A stretch of DNA of 7,061 nt, from contig CAIXXI010000224.1 in NCBI GenBank assembly GCA_903923345.1, positions 1-7,061 of the forward strand, written 5' to 3'. Below the pieces are notes generated by a model that saw nothing but the letters and a program-made list of their open reading frames with translations, made no database searches and was not told the DNA's origin. Positions 1-5,877 of this stretch are shown here, in pieces. This DNA comes from an uncultured Burkholderiales bacterium. GTDB taxonomy: Bacteria; Pseudomonadota; Gammaproteobacteria; Burkholderiales; Burkholderiaceae_E. Position numbers and translations under genes: made by a program. Within the stretch, counting starts at the first letter, position 1. The number at the start of each line of letters is the position of its first letter.

Positions 1-492
1 ACCCATGATCAGGATGAAGCCATGGAGGTGGCTGACCGGGTGGTGGTGATGAACCAGGGGCGGATCGAACAGCAGGGCAGCCCGGATGAAGTCTATGACC
101 ATCCGGCCACGCCGTTCGTGCTGCAATTTCTGGGCGACGTGAATCTGTTCCATGGCCGGCGCGGCCATGCACCCGGGGGCTCAACCGCTCCGGAAGACGT
201 CAGCTATGTGCGGCCCCATGAACTGGAGGTGCTGGCCGAGGCAGGCCCGGACACCTGGGCGGTGACGCTCAGCCAGGTGCTGACCGTCGGGCCCAACAGC
301 CGCATCGAATTCAAACGCGACGCGGACGACAGCTATGTGGATGTCGAGCTGCCTCGCGAGCGCTTCAATGAACTGCGTGCCCGACTGAACCTCGCGCCTG
401 GGTCGCGGGTGCACCTTCGACCGCGTCGAGTCACCCGGTTTCAGACAGGCCTCGATGATGGCGTTCAGGCCGATCCTGCTGCGATGATCTGA
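1..492 (+). CDS. cysA: CysA, sulfate/thiosulfate ABC importer ATP-binding subunit (3' part)
   Basis: The frame is open from base 1 and enters as THDQDEAMEVADRVVVMNQG, so the gene starts left of the window; 163 residues are visible. The His of THDQDEA is the H-loop histidine of the ABC ATPase, and the following VADRVVVMNQGRIEQ, EVYDHPATPFV and FLGDVNLF blocks are characteristic of CysA. After them comes the C-terminal regulatory (TOBE-like) region, including YVRPHELEV, a block I recognise from CysA rather than other importers of the MalK type. Walker A, Q-loop, signature and Walker B lie outside the window. The family couples ATP hydrolysis at the inner face of the cytoplasmic membrane to sulfate or thiosulfate uptake, with CysT/CysW and a periplasmic binding protein. 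The TGA stop at 490-492 is followed by 46 bases and then the hairpin that ends the opposing tRNA cluster. A molybdate or other anion importer is less likely given the CysA-type motifs. Confidence 0.93.
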   Translation, partial: THDQDEAMEVADRVVVMNQGRIEQQGSPDEVYDHPATPFVLQFLGDVNLFHGRRGHAPGGSTAPEDVSYVRPHELEVLAEAGPDTWAVTLSQVLTVGPNSRIEFKRDADDSYVDVELPRERFNELRARLNLAPGSRVHLRPRRVTRFQTGLDDGVQADPAAMI

Positions 493-531
493 CGACGCCC
501 CAAGGTCCGGGCTAGATGGTGAGAGTCGGTG

Positions 532-571
532 AAAGCAAAACGCCGACAAGACCCAAGTCATTGTCGGCGTT
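532..571 (-). terminator. Rho-independent terminator of the tRNA cluster
   Basis: An 11-bp perfect inverted repeat (arms 539-549 and 561-571, core CGCCGACAA/TTGTCGGCG) encloses an 11-base loop. Read on the minus strand the 3' arm runs into TTTT, then GC, then TTT, the usual U-tract of an intrinsic terminator. It begins 14 nt after the CCA end of tRNA-His. Read on the plus strand there is no T-run after the stem, so it may serve cysA only weakly. Confidence 0.85.
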
Positions 572-585
572 CAGGATCTAGGGGA

Positions 586-661
586 TGGGGTGGCTGATGG
601 GATTCGAACCCACGACAACTGGAATCACAATCCAGGACTCTACCGCTGAGCTACAGCCACC
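586..661 (-). tRNA. tRNA-His (anticodon GTG)
   Basis: The minus strand folds into a complete cloverleaf. The acceptor arms are GTGGCTG and CAGCCAC, the anticodon loop is TTGTGAT with anticodon GTG at 626-628, and the T-loop is TTCGAAT. The extra G at 661 is the G-1 residue diagnostic of tRNA-His; it pairs with the discriminator C and is required by histidyl-tRNA synthetase. The 3' CCA is encoded (586-588). The sequence is very close to E. coli tRNA-His. It is the last tRNA of the cluster, 8 nt after tRNA-Arg and 14 nt before the terminator stem. Confidence 0.97.
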
Positions 662-669
662 GTCGTGAT

Positions 670-746
670 TGGCCTGCCCGGAGGGGCTCGAACCCCCGAC
701 CCTCGGCTTAGAAGGCCGATGCTCTATCCAGCTGAGCTACGGGCAG
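670..746 (-). tRNA. tRNA-Arg (anticodon TCT)
   Basis: A 77-nt cloverleaf on the minus strand. The acceptor arms are CTGCCCG and CGGGCAG, the discriminator is G and CCA is encoded (670-672). The D-arm carries AGCTGGATA, the anticodon loop is CTTCTAA with anticodon TCT at 710-712, and the T-arm is GGGGG-TTCGAGC-CCCTC with one G-T pair. It reads AGA and AGG codons, which look rare in the GC-rich genes here. It is 51 nt after tRNA-Pro and 8 nt before tRNA-His, so the three are probably cut from one transcript. Confidence 0.97.
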
Positions 747-797
747 GTCGGACCGGACAGGAATCAAACGAAGCCCATGAGTGTACATCATCGGCCG

Positions 798-874
798 TGG
801 TCGGGGCGACACGATTCGAACGTGCGACATCTTGCTCCCAAAGCAAGCACTCTACCGGGCTGAGCTACGCCCCG
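798..874 (-). tRNA. tRNA-Pro (anticodon TGG)
   Basis: A 77-nt cloverleaf on the minus strand. The acceptor arms are CGGGGCG and CGCCCCG, the discriminator is A and CCA is encoded (798-800). The anticodon loop is TTTGGGA with anticodon TGG at 838-840. The C1-G72 pair and A73 discriminator are usual bacterial tRNA-Pro identity elements. It is the first tRNA of the cluster, and its 5' end lies 34 bases beyond the glmM stop codon. That gap holds a small hairpin and a candidate -10 box. Confidence 0.97.
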
Positions 875-884
875 ACGAGCGCGC

Positions 885-890
885 AGTGTA
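885..890 (-). promoter_or_regulatory. Candidate -10 box of the tRNA cluster promoter
   Basis: The minus strand reads TACACT (4 of 6 to TATAAT) followed by GCGCGC, placing a start site near 878, about 4 nt before tRNA-Pro. A GC-rich discriminator between -10 and +1 is typical of stable-RNA promoters under stringent control. No good -35 hexamer is seen at 16-18 bp spacing; that region falls in the glmM stop and its trailing hairpin. The tRNAs could instead be read from the glmM operon. Confidence 0.35.
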
Positions 891-894
891 GCGC

Positions 895-908
895 ACCCGG
901 ATGCGGGT
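895..908 (-). other. Small hairpin directly after the glmM stop
   Basis: ACCCG-CATC-CGGGT on the minus strand forms a perfect 5-bp stem with a 4-base loop immediately after the glmM TGA. It has no T-tract, so it is not a standard intrinsic terminator. It might slow 3' decay of the mRNA or act as a partial barrier between glmM and the tRNAs. Confidence 0.4.
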
Positions 909-2240
909 TCAGGCCGAAAGCGTCTGCGCCAGGCGTTTGGCCAAGCGCTCGGCCACCGCTTCCTGGCGCGCTTCGACCATGACCCGAAGCAAGGGTTCAG
1001 TGCCGGATGCGCGGATCAGGATGCGCCCCTCACTGCCCAGCTCCTGCTCGACCTTGGCGCACTCGGCCTGAAAGACCGAATGGCCTTTCCAATCGAAGCC
1101 CTTCTCCATCCTCACGTTGATCAGGGTTTGCGGAAACAGGGTCAGATCCGAGGTCAGGTCAGACAGCGTTGCGCCACTGCGCTTGAGTGCAGTCAGGACC
1201 TGCAAGGCGCTGATGGTGCCGTCGCCGGTGGTGTGGCAATCCAGCGCCAGCAGATGGCCCGAACTTTCTCCGCCGAACAGCCAGCCGCGCTGCTGCAGCA
1301 TCTCGAGCACATAGCGATCGCCGACCTTGGCGCGGGCAAAACCCACGCCCAGGCGCTCGAAGGCCTGCTCCAGCCCGATATTGGTCATCAGCGTGCCGAC
1401 CGCACCGGCCACCGGCCCCAGCGCCACACGGTCCCGGACCATGACATAGAGCAGTTCATCGCCGTTGTAGAGGCGACCCTGCGCATCACACATCACCAGG
1501 CGGTCGGCATCGCCATCGAGCGATATGCCGAGGTCGGCTTTGTGTTCGAGGACCGCACGCTGCAGGGCCTCCGGGTGGGTTGCCCCGACCTGGTCATTGA
1601 TGTTCAGGCCATTGGGGGTGTTGCCGATCTGGATGACCTCGGCGCCGAGCTCGTGAAAGACATGCGGCGCGGTGTGATACGCCGCCCCATTGGCCGAGTC
1701 GACCACCAGCCTCATGCCGTGCAGGTCGAGACTGGATGGAAACGAGCTCTTGCAGAACTCGACGTAACGACCGGCTGCATCGTCGATTCGCCGGGCGCGA
1801 CCAAGCAACTCGGAGCGCACGCAGCCCATTGGCTCGTCGAGCGCACGCTCGATGCGCTCCTCGGTTTCGTCAGGCAACTTGTTGCCGTCGCCGGAGAAAA
1901 ACTTGATGCCGTTGTCGTCGTAAGGGTTGTGCGAAGCACTGATGACCACACCCGCAGACAGGCGCAGGGCACGGGTGAGGTAGGCCACGCCCGGCGTGGG
2001 CAGCGGCCCCGAGAGCATCACGTCCACACCCGCGGCCGACAGCCCGGCTTCGAGTGCGGCTTCGAGCAGATAGCCGGAAATGCGTGTGTCCTTGCCGATC
2101 AACACGGCGGGTTTCTGAGCGCCGCCCTGCGCGAGCACGCGGCCCGCGGCATAACCCAGGCGCATCACGAATTCAGGCGTGATCGGGGCCTCGCCCACAC
2201 GGCCACGAACGCCGTCAGTGCCAAAATACTTGCGTGCCAT
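909..2240 (-). CDS. glmM: GlmM, phosphoglucosamine mutase
   Basis: The 443-residue protein converts glucosamine-6-phosphate to glucosamine-1-phosphate, the cytosolic step toward UDP-GlcNAc for peptidoglycan and LPS. Full family signatures are present: N-terminal RKYFGTDGVRG; the active-site loop ISASHNPYDDNGIKFF, where Ser103 is the expected phosphoserine; the Mg2+ loop DGDADR (Asp242, Asp244, Asp246); the sugar-specificity loop GGESSGH (323-329), where ESSGH is typical of the GlmM class; and the phosphate loop RASGTEP (410-416). The length matches E. coli GlmM (about 445). The ATG at 2240 is supported by AAGGAA 7 nt upstream and by alignment of RKYFGTDG with the family N-terminus. It lies 23 nt after folP, the common folP-glmM pairing. 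No secG follows; tRNA genes do. Confidence 0.97.
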   Translation of the reverse strand: MARKYFGTDGVRGRVGEAPITPEFVMRLGYAAGRVLAQGGAQKPAVLIGKDTRISGYLLEAALEAGLSAAGVDVMLSGPLPTPGVAYLTRALRLSAGVVISASHNPYDDNGIKFFSGDGNKLPDETEERIERALDEPMGCVRSELLGRARRIDDAAGRYVEFCKSSFPSSLDLHGMRLVVDSANGAAYHTAPHVFHELGAEVIQIGNTPNGLNINDQVGATHPEALQRAVLEHKADLGISLDGDADRLVMCDAQGRLYNGDELLYVMVRDRVALGPVAGAVGTLMTNIGLEQAFERLGVGFARAKVGDRYVLEMLQQRGWLFGGESSGHLLALDCHTTGDGTISALQVLTALKRSGATLSDLTSDLTLFPQTLINVRMEKGFDWKGHSVFQAECAKVEQELGSEGRILIRASGTEPLLRVMVEARQEAVAERLAKRLAQTLSA

Positions 2241-2247
2241 CTGCTCG

Positions 2248-2253
2248 TTCCTT
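2248..2253 (-). promoter_or_regulatory. Ribosome binding site of glmM
   Basis: AAGGAA on the minus strand sits 7 nt before the glmM ATG at 2240. It overlaps one copy of an 8-bp direct repeat, GGAACGAG, at 2244-2251 and 2256-2263. The second copy follows the folP stop codon directly, so the intergenic gap is nearly all repeat. Confidence 0.7.
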
Positions 2254-2263
2254 TTCTCGTTCC

Positions 2264-3151
2264 TCAGACTGCGCGCTGAATGGCATTCCAGACGGTCAGC
2301 GCATCGCGGGTGGCGGCCACATCGTGCACCCGGACCAAGCGCGCGCCCGCATTGACCGCGGCCAGCATCGCAGCCAGGCTTCCTGAGAGGCGGGCATCCA
2401 CGCTACGCCCGGTGAGCGCACCGATCATCGACTTGCGTGACACGCCGATCAGCACCGGCACGCCCTGGTCGGACAGATCATGAAGGTGGGCCAGCAAGGA
2501 CAGGTTGTGATCAAGGGTCTTGCCAAAGCCAATGCCTGGATCGATGACGATGCGGCGCATGTCGACACCCGCACTGTGCAGCCGTTGAACCCGCTGCGCG
2601 AGGATGTTTTTCACGTCACGGACCACATGCTCGTAGACCGGCGCCTGCTGCATGAACTGGGGTTCGCCCTGCATGTGCATCACACAACAGGCGACTGACG
2701 AGCCGCGCACCGCATCGATTGCATCGTCACTGGCAAAGCCTGCGACATCATTGATCATGTCGGCCCCGAGGTCGATCACCGCGCGCATCACCTCGGGCTT
2801 TCGGGTATCGACCGACAAGGGCACACCACACTCGCGCAAGGCCTTCAACACCGGCTCGAGGCGACGCAACTCTTCTTCAACCGGCACCATGGCCGCGCCA
2901 GGTCGGGTGGACTCGGCGCCAAGGTCGAGCAGGTCGGCGCCTTCGTCGATCATGCGATGAGCCGCTTCGACCGCCACGGTCGGATCGAGCCGGAGGCCTC
3001 CATCCGAAAATGAGTCGGGCGTGAGGTTCAGGATGCCCATGACGAGCGGCCGATCGAGCGATAACTCGAAACGGCCGCATCGAAGGGACGTGGCAGACAG
3101 ATCCAATGGCTCAGGGTGAGCCGACGCCGTGATCGGCGTCAGACTCGGCAC
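2264..3151 (-). CDS. folP: FolP, dihydropteroate synthase
   Basis: The enzyme condenses 6-hydroxymethyl-7,8-dihydropterin diphosphate with p-aminobenzoate to give dihydropteroate in folate synthesis and is the target of sulfonamides. Family blocks appear in order (numbering from the GTG): MGILNLTPDSFSDGG at 38-52 with the Mg2+-linked Asn42; DLGAESTRPGA at 76-86; SVDTRKP at 113-119; INDVAGF at 133-139; IDPGIGFGKT at 203-212; GVSRKSMIG at 236-244; and RVHDV at 274-278. The core is intact, so it should be active. The start is uncertain. The longest frame begins with GTG at 3151, 9 nt after ftsH, giving 295 residues and about 20 more than E. coli before MGILN. No Shine-Dalgarno precedes it. A TTG at codon 16 (3106) is an alternative that would put the nearby hairpin outside the gene. 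Confidence 0.96.
   Translation of the reverse strand: MPSLTPITASAHPEPLDLSATSLRCGRFELSLDRPLVMGILNLTPDSFSDGGLRLDPTVAVEAAHRMIDEGADLLDLGAESTRPGAAMVPVEEELRRLEPVLKALRECGVPLSVDTRKPEVMRAVIDLGADMINDVAGFASDDAIDAVRGSSVACCVMHMQGEPQFMQQAPVYEHVVRDVKNILAQRVQRLHSAGVDMRRIVIDPGIGFGKTLDHNLSLLAHLHDLSDQGVPVLIGVSRKSMIGALTGRSVDARLSGSLAAMLAAVNAGARLVRVHDVAATRDALTVWNAIQRAV
3123..3140 (-). other. Perfect hairpin at the ftsH-folP junction
   Basis: The minus strand carries GACGCCG-ATCA-CGGCGTC, a 7-bp perfect GC-rich stem with a 4-base loop. It lies 20-odd bases after the ftsH stop and within codons 4-10 of folP if the GTG start is used. No T-run follows, so it is not a standard terminator. It could mark a processing or pausing point, or hinder initiation at the GTG. 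Confidence 0.5.
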
Positions 3152-3160
3152 ATGGAACGC

Positions 3161-5068
3161 TTACTGAGCGGCCGGGGCCGGCGGCGTTGCGGGAGACACT
3201 TCAGGGGCGGCGGGCGGGGTCGACGGCGGCTGAGAGCCACCCGACTGGCCGTAATCACGGGGCGGGCGCGGTGGGCGACCACGAGCGATGTCTTCGATCT
3301 GATCCGCATCGATGGTTTCCCATTCGAGCAGGGACTTGGTCATGAGTTCGATCTTGTCGCGGTTGTCTTCGATGATGCGTCGAGCCACGCCGTACTGCTC
3401 GTCGATGATGCGACGGATTTCGGAGTCGACCTTGCGCATGGTCTCTTCCGACATGTTGGTGGTCTTGGTGATCGAACGGCCAAGGAACACCTCGCCTTCG
3501 TTCTCCGCGTAAACCATGGTGCCCAGCGCGTCACTCATGCCATAGCGGGTGACCATGTCGCGGGCGATCGAGGTCGCGCGCTCGAAGTCGTTGGATGCGC
3601 CGGTGGTCATCTGGTTCATGAAGACCTCCTCGGCAATCCGGCCACCGAACAGCACCGCGATGGTGTTGAGCATGCGGTCGCGATCCATGCTGTAGCGGTC
3701 CTGCTCGGGCAGCTGCATGGTCACACCCAGCGCGCGGCCGCGCGGAATGATGGTGACCTTGTGGACCGGGTCGGTCTTGGGAAGCATCTTTGCGACGATG
3801 GCATGACCCGACTCGTGGTAGGCGGTGTTGCGGCGCTCTTCTTCGGGCATGACAATCGAGCGGCGCTCGGCGCCCATGATGATTTTGTCTTTGGCGCGCT
3901 CGAAATCGCCCATCTCGACCAGCCGACCGCTGCGGCGAGCCGCGAACAGGGCGGCCTCGTTCACCAGGTTGGCCAGGTCCGCGCCCGAAAAGCCGGGCGT
4001 GCCGCGCGCGATGACGTCGGCGCGGACATCAGGACCCACCGGCACTTTGCGCATGTGGACGCTCAGGATCTGCTCGCGACCACGGATATCGGGCAGCGGC
4101 ACCACGACCTGACGGTCGAAACGGCCGGGACGCAGCAGAGCGGGGTCAAGCACATCGGGACGGTTGGTGGCAGCGATCACGATGACGCCCTGGCCGGTCT
4201 CGAAACCATCCATCTCGACCAGCAGCTGGTTCAGGGTCTGCTCGCGCTCGTCGTTGCCGCCACCCAGGCCGGCACCGCGCTGGCGACCGACCGCATCGAT
4301 TTCATCGATGAAGAGGATGCAAGGTGACTGCTTCTTGGCCTGCTCGAACATGTCGCGGACGCGGGCTGCGCCCACACCGACAAACATTTCGACGAAATCC
4401 GAACCGGAAATCGAGAAGAACGGGACCTTGGCTTCACCAGCGATCGCGCGGGCCAGCAGGGTCTTGCCCGTGCCGGGCGAACCGACCATCAGCACGCCGC
4501 GCGGAATACGCCCGCCCAGCTTCTGGAACTTGGAGGGATCGCGCAGGAACTCGACCAGCTCGCGCACTTCTTCCTTGGCTTCATCGCAGCCAGCGACGTC
4601 GGCGAAGGTGACCGTGTTGTTGGATTCATCAAGCATGCGCGCCCGGCTCTTGCCGAAGGAGAACGCACCGCCCCGACCACCGCCCTGCATCTGGCGCATG
4701 AAGAACACCCAGACACCGATCAGCAGCAGCATCGGGAACCAGGAGATGAAGATGCTCATCAGCACCGACTGCTCTTCCTCGGGCTTGGCGCTGACCTGGA
4801 CCCCGTATTTCATGAGGTCGGAGATCATCCAGATGTCGCCTGATCCGGGCGAATACACCGTAACCGGACGCCCGTCCTTGGTTTTGGCGCGCAGCGAGCG
4901 GCCATCAACGATGACGCTGTCGATGCGGCCGGCCTTGGCCTCTTCCATGAACTGCGAATAGCTCACGTCGCCACCGCGCACCTGGCGCGTGTCGAACTGC
5001 TTGAAAACGGTGAAGAGCACCAGGGCGATCACCAGCCAGACCGCAGCCTTGGAGAACATGTTGTTCAC
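3161..5068 (-). CDS. ftsH: FtsH, membrane-bound ATP-dependent zinc metalloprotease
   Basis: The 635-residue inner-membrane AAA+ protease degrades misfolded membrane proteins and regulatory substrates; in E. coli these include sigma-32 and LpxC. Visible layout: membrane segment 1 at about 8-23; a periplasmic region at about 26-102; membrane segment 2 at about 104-124; Walker A GSPGTGKT (196-203); pore loop MFVGVGA (228-234); Walker B FIDE with Asp255 and Glu256; the second region of homology with Arg313 and Arg316; the zinc site HESGH (His418, Glu419, His422); and Asp494 in TTGASNDF as the likely third zinc ligand. The last 35 or so residues form a Pro/Ala/Ser-rich disordered tail. The Walker A has Ser at the second position, where E. 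coli has Pro; this still fits the general P-loop pattern. The start is GTG, supported by AAGGAG 7 nt upstream; the ATG three codons later would be spaced too far. Confidence 0.98.
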   Translation of the reverse strand: MNNMFSKAAVWLVIALVLFTVFKQFDTRQVRGGDVSYSQFMEEAKAGRIDSVIVDGRSLRAKTKDGRPVTVYSPGSGDIWMISDLMKYGVQVSAKPEEEQSVLMSIFISWFPMLLLIGVWVFFMRQMQGGGRGGAFSFGKSRARMLDESNNTVTFADVAGCDEAKEEVRELVEFLRDPSKFQKLGGRIPRGVLMVGSPGTGKTLLARAIAGEAKVPFFSISGSDFVEMFVGVGAARVRDMFEQAKKQSPCILFIDEIDAVGRQRGAGLGGGNDEREQTLNQLLVEMDGFETGQGVIVIAATNRPDVLDPALLRPGRFDRQVVVPLPDIRGREQILSVHMRKVPVGPDVRADVIARGTPGFSGADLANLVNEAALFAARRSGRLVEMGDFERAKDKIIMGAERRSIVMPEEERRNTAYHESGHAIVAKMLPKTDPVHKVTIIPRGRALGVTMQLPEQDRYSMDRDRMLNTIAVLFGGRIAEEVFMNQMTTGASNDFERATSIARDMVTRYGMSDALGTMVYAENEGEVFLGRSITKTTNMSEETMRKVDSEIRRIIDEQYGVARRIIEDNRDKIELMTKSLLEWETIDADQIEDIARGRPPRPPRDYGQSGGSQPPSTPPAAPEVSPATPPAPAAQ

Positions 5069-5157
5069 TGAAGCACTCCTTCGATGCCCGACACGTGCCG
5101 AGCCAAGCTTTCAATTCTACGCTCATTCATGCCCGCAAAACCCTACCCTGCGGGATG
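5069..5157 (-). promoter_or_regulatory. rlmE-ftsH intergenic leader with a weak promoter candidate
   Basis: This 89-nt gap is much longer than the other two in the series, which suggests separate control of ftsH. On the minus strand it holds TAGAAT (5114-5119), a 5/6 match to a -10 box that would start a leader of about 40 nt ending at the strong Shine-Dalgarno, but no -35 at 16-18 bp spacing resembles TTGACA. A 6-bp stem (CCCGCA/TGCGGG, 5132-5154) with an 11-base loop lies upstream of it. A perfect TTGACA at 5156-5161 overlaps the rlmE stop but has no -10 at a suitable distance. I see no sigma-32 type CCCCAT box. Confidence 0.3.
5076..5081 (-). promoter_or_regulatory. Ribosome binding site fixing the GTG start of ftsH
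   Basis: AAGGAG on the minus strand ends in the run GGAG-TGCTTCA-GTG. The spacing to the GTG at 5068 is 7 nt, while the next in-frame ATG would be 16 nt away, so the GTG is the better start. Confidence 0.8.
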
Positions 5158-5829
5158 TCAAGCCCCATTTGATGACGTTCCGATGCCGGCCCCATGCTTG
5201 AGGGACCGCCCCAGCAGGAAGGTCTCGGCCGACTTGCCACGCGATGCCTTGGGCTTGCGCGGCGCCACCGTCACGAAGCTGCGCTTGAACGCCTCGACGA
5301 TCTGGCTGTATCCGCTGCCGTGGAAACATTTGATCAGCAACGCGCCTTCCGGCTTGAGATGACGGACCGCGAAGTCCAGTGCCAACTCGGCCAGATGCCC
5401 CATGCGGGCGGCATCGGCGGTGCCGACTCCAGAGAGATTGGGGGCCATGTCCGAAACCACAAGGTCCAATCGGACACCTTCGCCGATCAGTGCCTCGAAC
5501 TCTCGCAGCACGGCATCCTCACGGAAATCGCCCAGCAGGAAATCGACCCCGGCGACCGGGTCCATCGGCAGGATGTCGATGGCCACGATGCGACCGTCCA
5601 CCTCACCGCCGGGACCGGCCATCTTTTCGCGCAGCAGCTGCGACCAGCTGCCGGGCGCCGAGCCCAGGTCCACCACATTCATGCCCCGCCGGATGAGGCG
5701 ATCCTGCTCGTCGATCTCGAGCAGCTTGAATGCCGCCCTCGAGCGGTAGCCGCGCTGCTGGGCGAGCTTCACGTAGGGGTCGTTCAGATGCGAATGCATC
5801 CATGCCTTGCTGAACCGGTTCTTGGCCAT
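5158..5829 (-). CDS. rlmE: RlmE (FtsJ/RrmJ), 23S rRNA 2'-O-methyltransferase
   Basis: This 223-residue protein is an S-adenosylmethionine-dependent methyltransferase that, in E. coli, methylates the 2'-O of U2552 in the 23S A-loop, a late step in 50S assembly. The SAM-binding motif VDLGSAPGSWSQ is at residues 53-64. The family's catalytic K-D-K-E set is complete: Lys35 in AAFKLLEID, Asp127 in VVSDMAPN, Lys167 in LIKCF and Glu202 in SAETFLLG. RSRAAFKLLEID near the N-terminus is typical, and the length is slightly above E. coli's 209 because of a short Gly/Ser-rich C-terminus. The ATG at 5829 (MAKNRFSKAW) fits the family start; the frame stays open 53 codons further upstream, but those residues look unrelated and would overlap yhbY. 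No Shine-Dalgarno is seen; instead a GATAAT box ends 6 nt before the ATG. It diverges from yhbY and leads into ftsH, as in E. coli. Confidence 0.97.
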   Translation of the reverse strand: MAKNRFSKAWMHSHLNDPYVKLAQQRGYRSRAAFKLLEIDEQDRLIRRGMNVVDLGSAPGSWSQLLREKMAGPGGEVDGRIVAIDILPMDPVAGVDFLLGDFREDAVLREFEALIGEGVRLDLVVSDMAPNLSGVGTADAARMGHLAELALDFAVRHLKPEGALLIKCFHGSGYSQIVEAFKRSFVTVAPRKPKASRGKSAETFLLGRSLKHGAGIGTSSNGA

Positions 5830-5835
5830 GGGGAA

Positions 5836-5841
5836 ATTATC
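5836..5841 (-). promoter_or_regulatory. Candidate -10 box of rlmE, positioned for a leaderless mRNA
   Basis: GATAAT (5/6 to TATAAT) on the minus strand is followed by TTCCCC and then the rlmE ATG at 5829. With the usual 6-7 nt spacing, transcription would begin on or next to the A of the ATG. The hexamer 17 bp upstream (5859-5864) reads TCCACG, only 3/6 to TTGACA. No Shine-Dalgarno is present before the ATG, in keeping with a leaderless start. Confidence 0.45.
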
Positions 5842-5865
5842 GGCTAAACCAGACGGTGCGTGGAC

Positions 5866-5871
5866 TACAAT
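5866..5871 (+). promoter_or_regulatory. Candidate -10 box of yhbY, positioned for a leaderless mRNA
   Basis: TACAAT (5/6 to TATAAT) on the plus strand is followed by CGTCGG and then ATG at 5878, so the expected start site falls on the A of the ATG. The -35 positions at 16-18 bp spacing match TTGACA at no more than 2/6. If real, this promoter rules out the GTG at 5860 as the start, because that codon would lie upstream of the transcript. Confidence 0.45.
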
Positions 5872-5877
5872 CGTCGG

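Noticed and set aside
196..203. tRNA-like or regulatory meaning for the Ser in the FtsH Walker A GSPGTGKT (residues, not bases)
   Set aside because: Ser in a variable position of the P-loop keeps the G-x4-GK-T pattern, so no loss of ATPase function is implied.
181..561. 126-codon minus-strand frame opposite cysA
   Set aside because: cysA is clearly coding on the plus strand, and the antisense frame runs through the terminator hairpin.
586..874. tRNA genes as integration (attachment) sites
   Set aside because: No integrase gene and no repeated tRNA 3' fragment is visible in the window; the flanks are core genes.
665..982. Plus-strand frames across the tRNA cluster, with peptides such as PEGLEPPTLGLEGRCSIQLSYG and GARTPDPRLRRPMLYPAELRAG
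   Set aside because: These are the well-known false proteins made by translating the strand opposite tRNA genes. Each motif maps onto the tRNA-Arg or tRNA-Pro cloverleaf.
1080..2279. 399-codon plus-strand frame opposite glmM
   Set aside because: It mirrors glmM codons in a GC-rich gene, shows no domain I recognise, and glmM itself is complete with all motifs.
3116..4327. 403-codon plus-strand frame opposite ftsH
   Set aside because: It is an antisense shadow of the fully conserved ftsH coding sequence, rich in His, Asp and Arg as expected from reverse-strand reading.
4164..4961. 265-codon plus-strand frame opposite ftsH
   Set aside because: It overlaps the ATPase region of ftsH entirely and has a Ser/Arg/Pro-rich composition without any recognisable fold.
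5860..5877. GTG at 5860 as the yhbY start
   Set aside because: It gives six extra residues, has no Shine-Dalgarno, and lies upstream of the likely -10 box. It cannot be excluded without 5'-end data.
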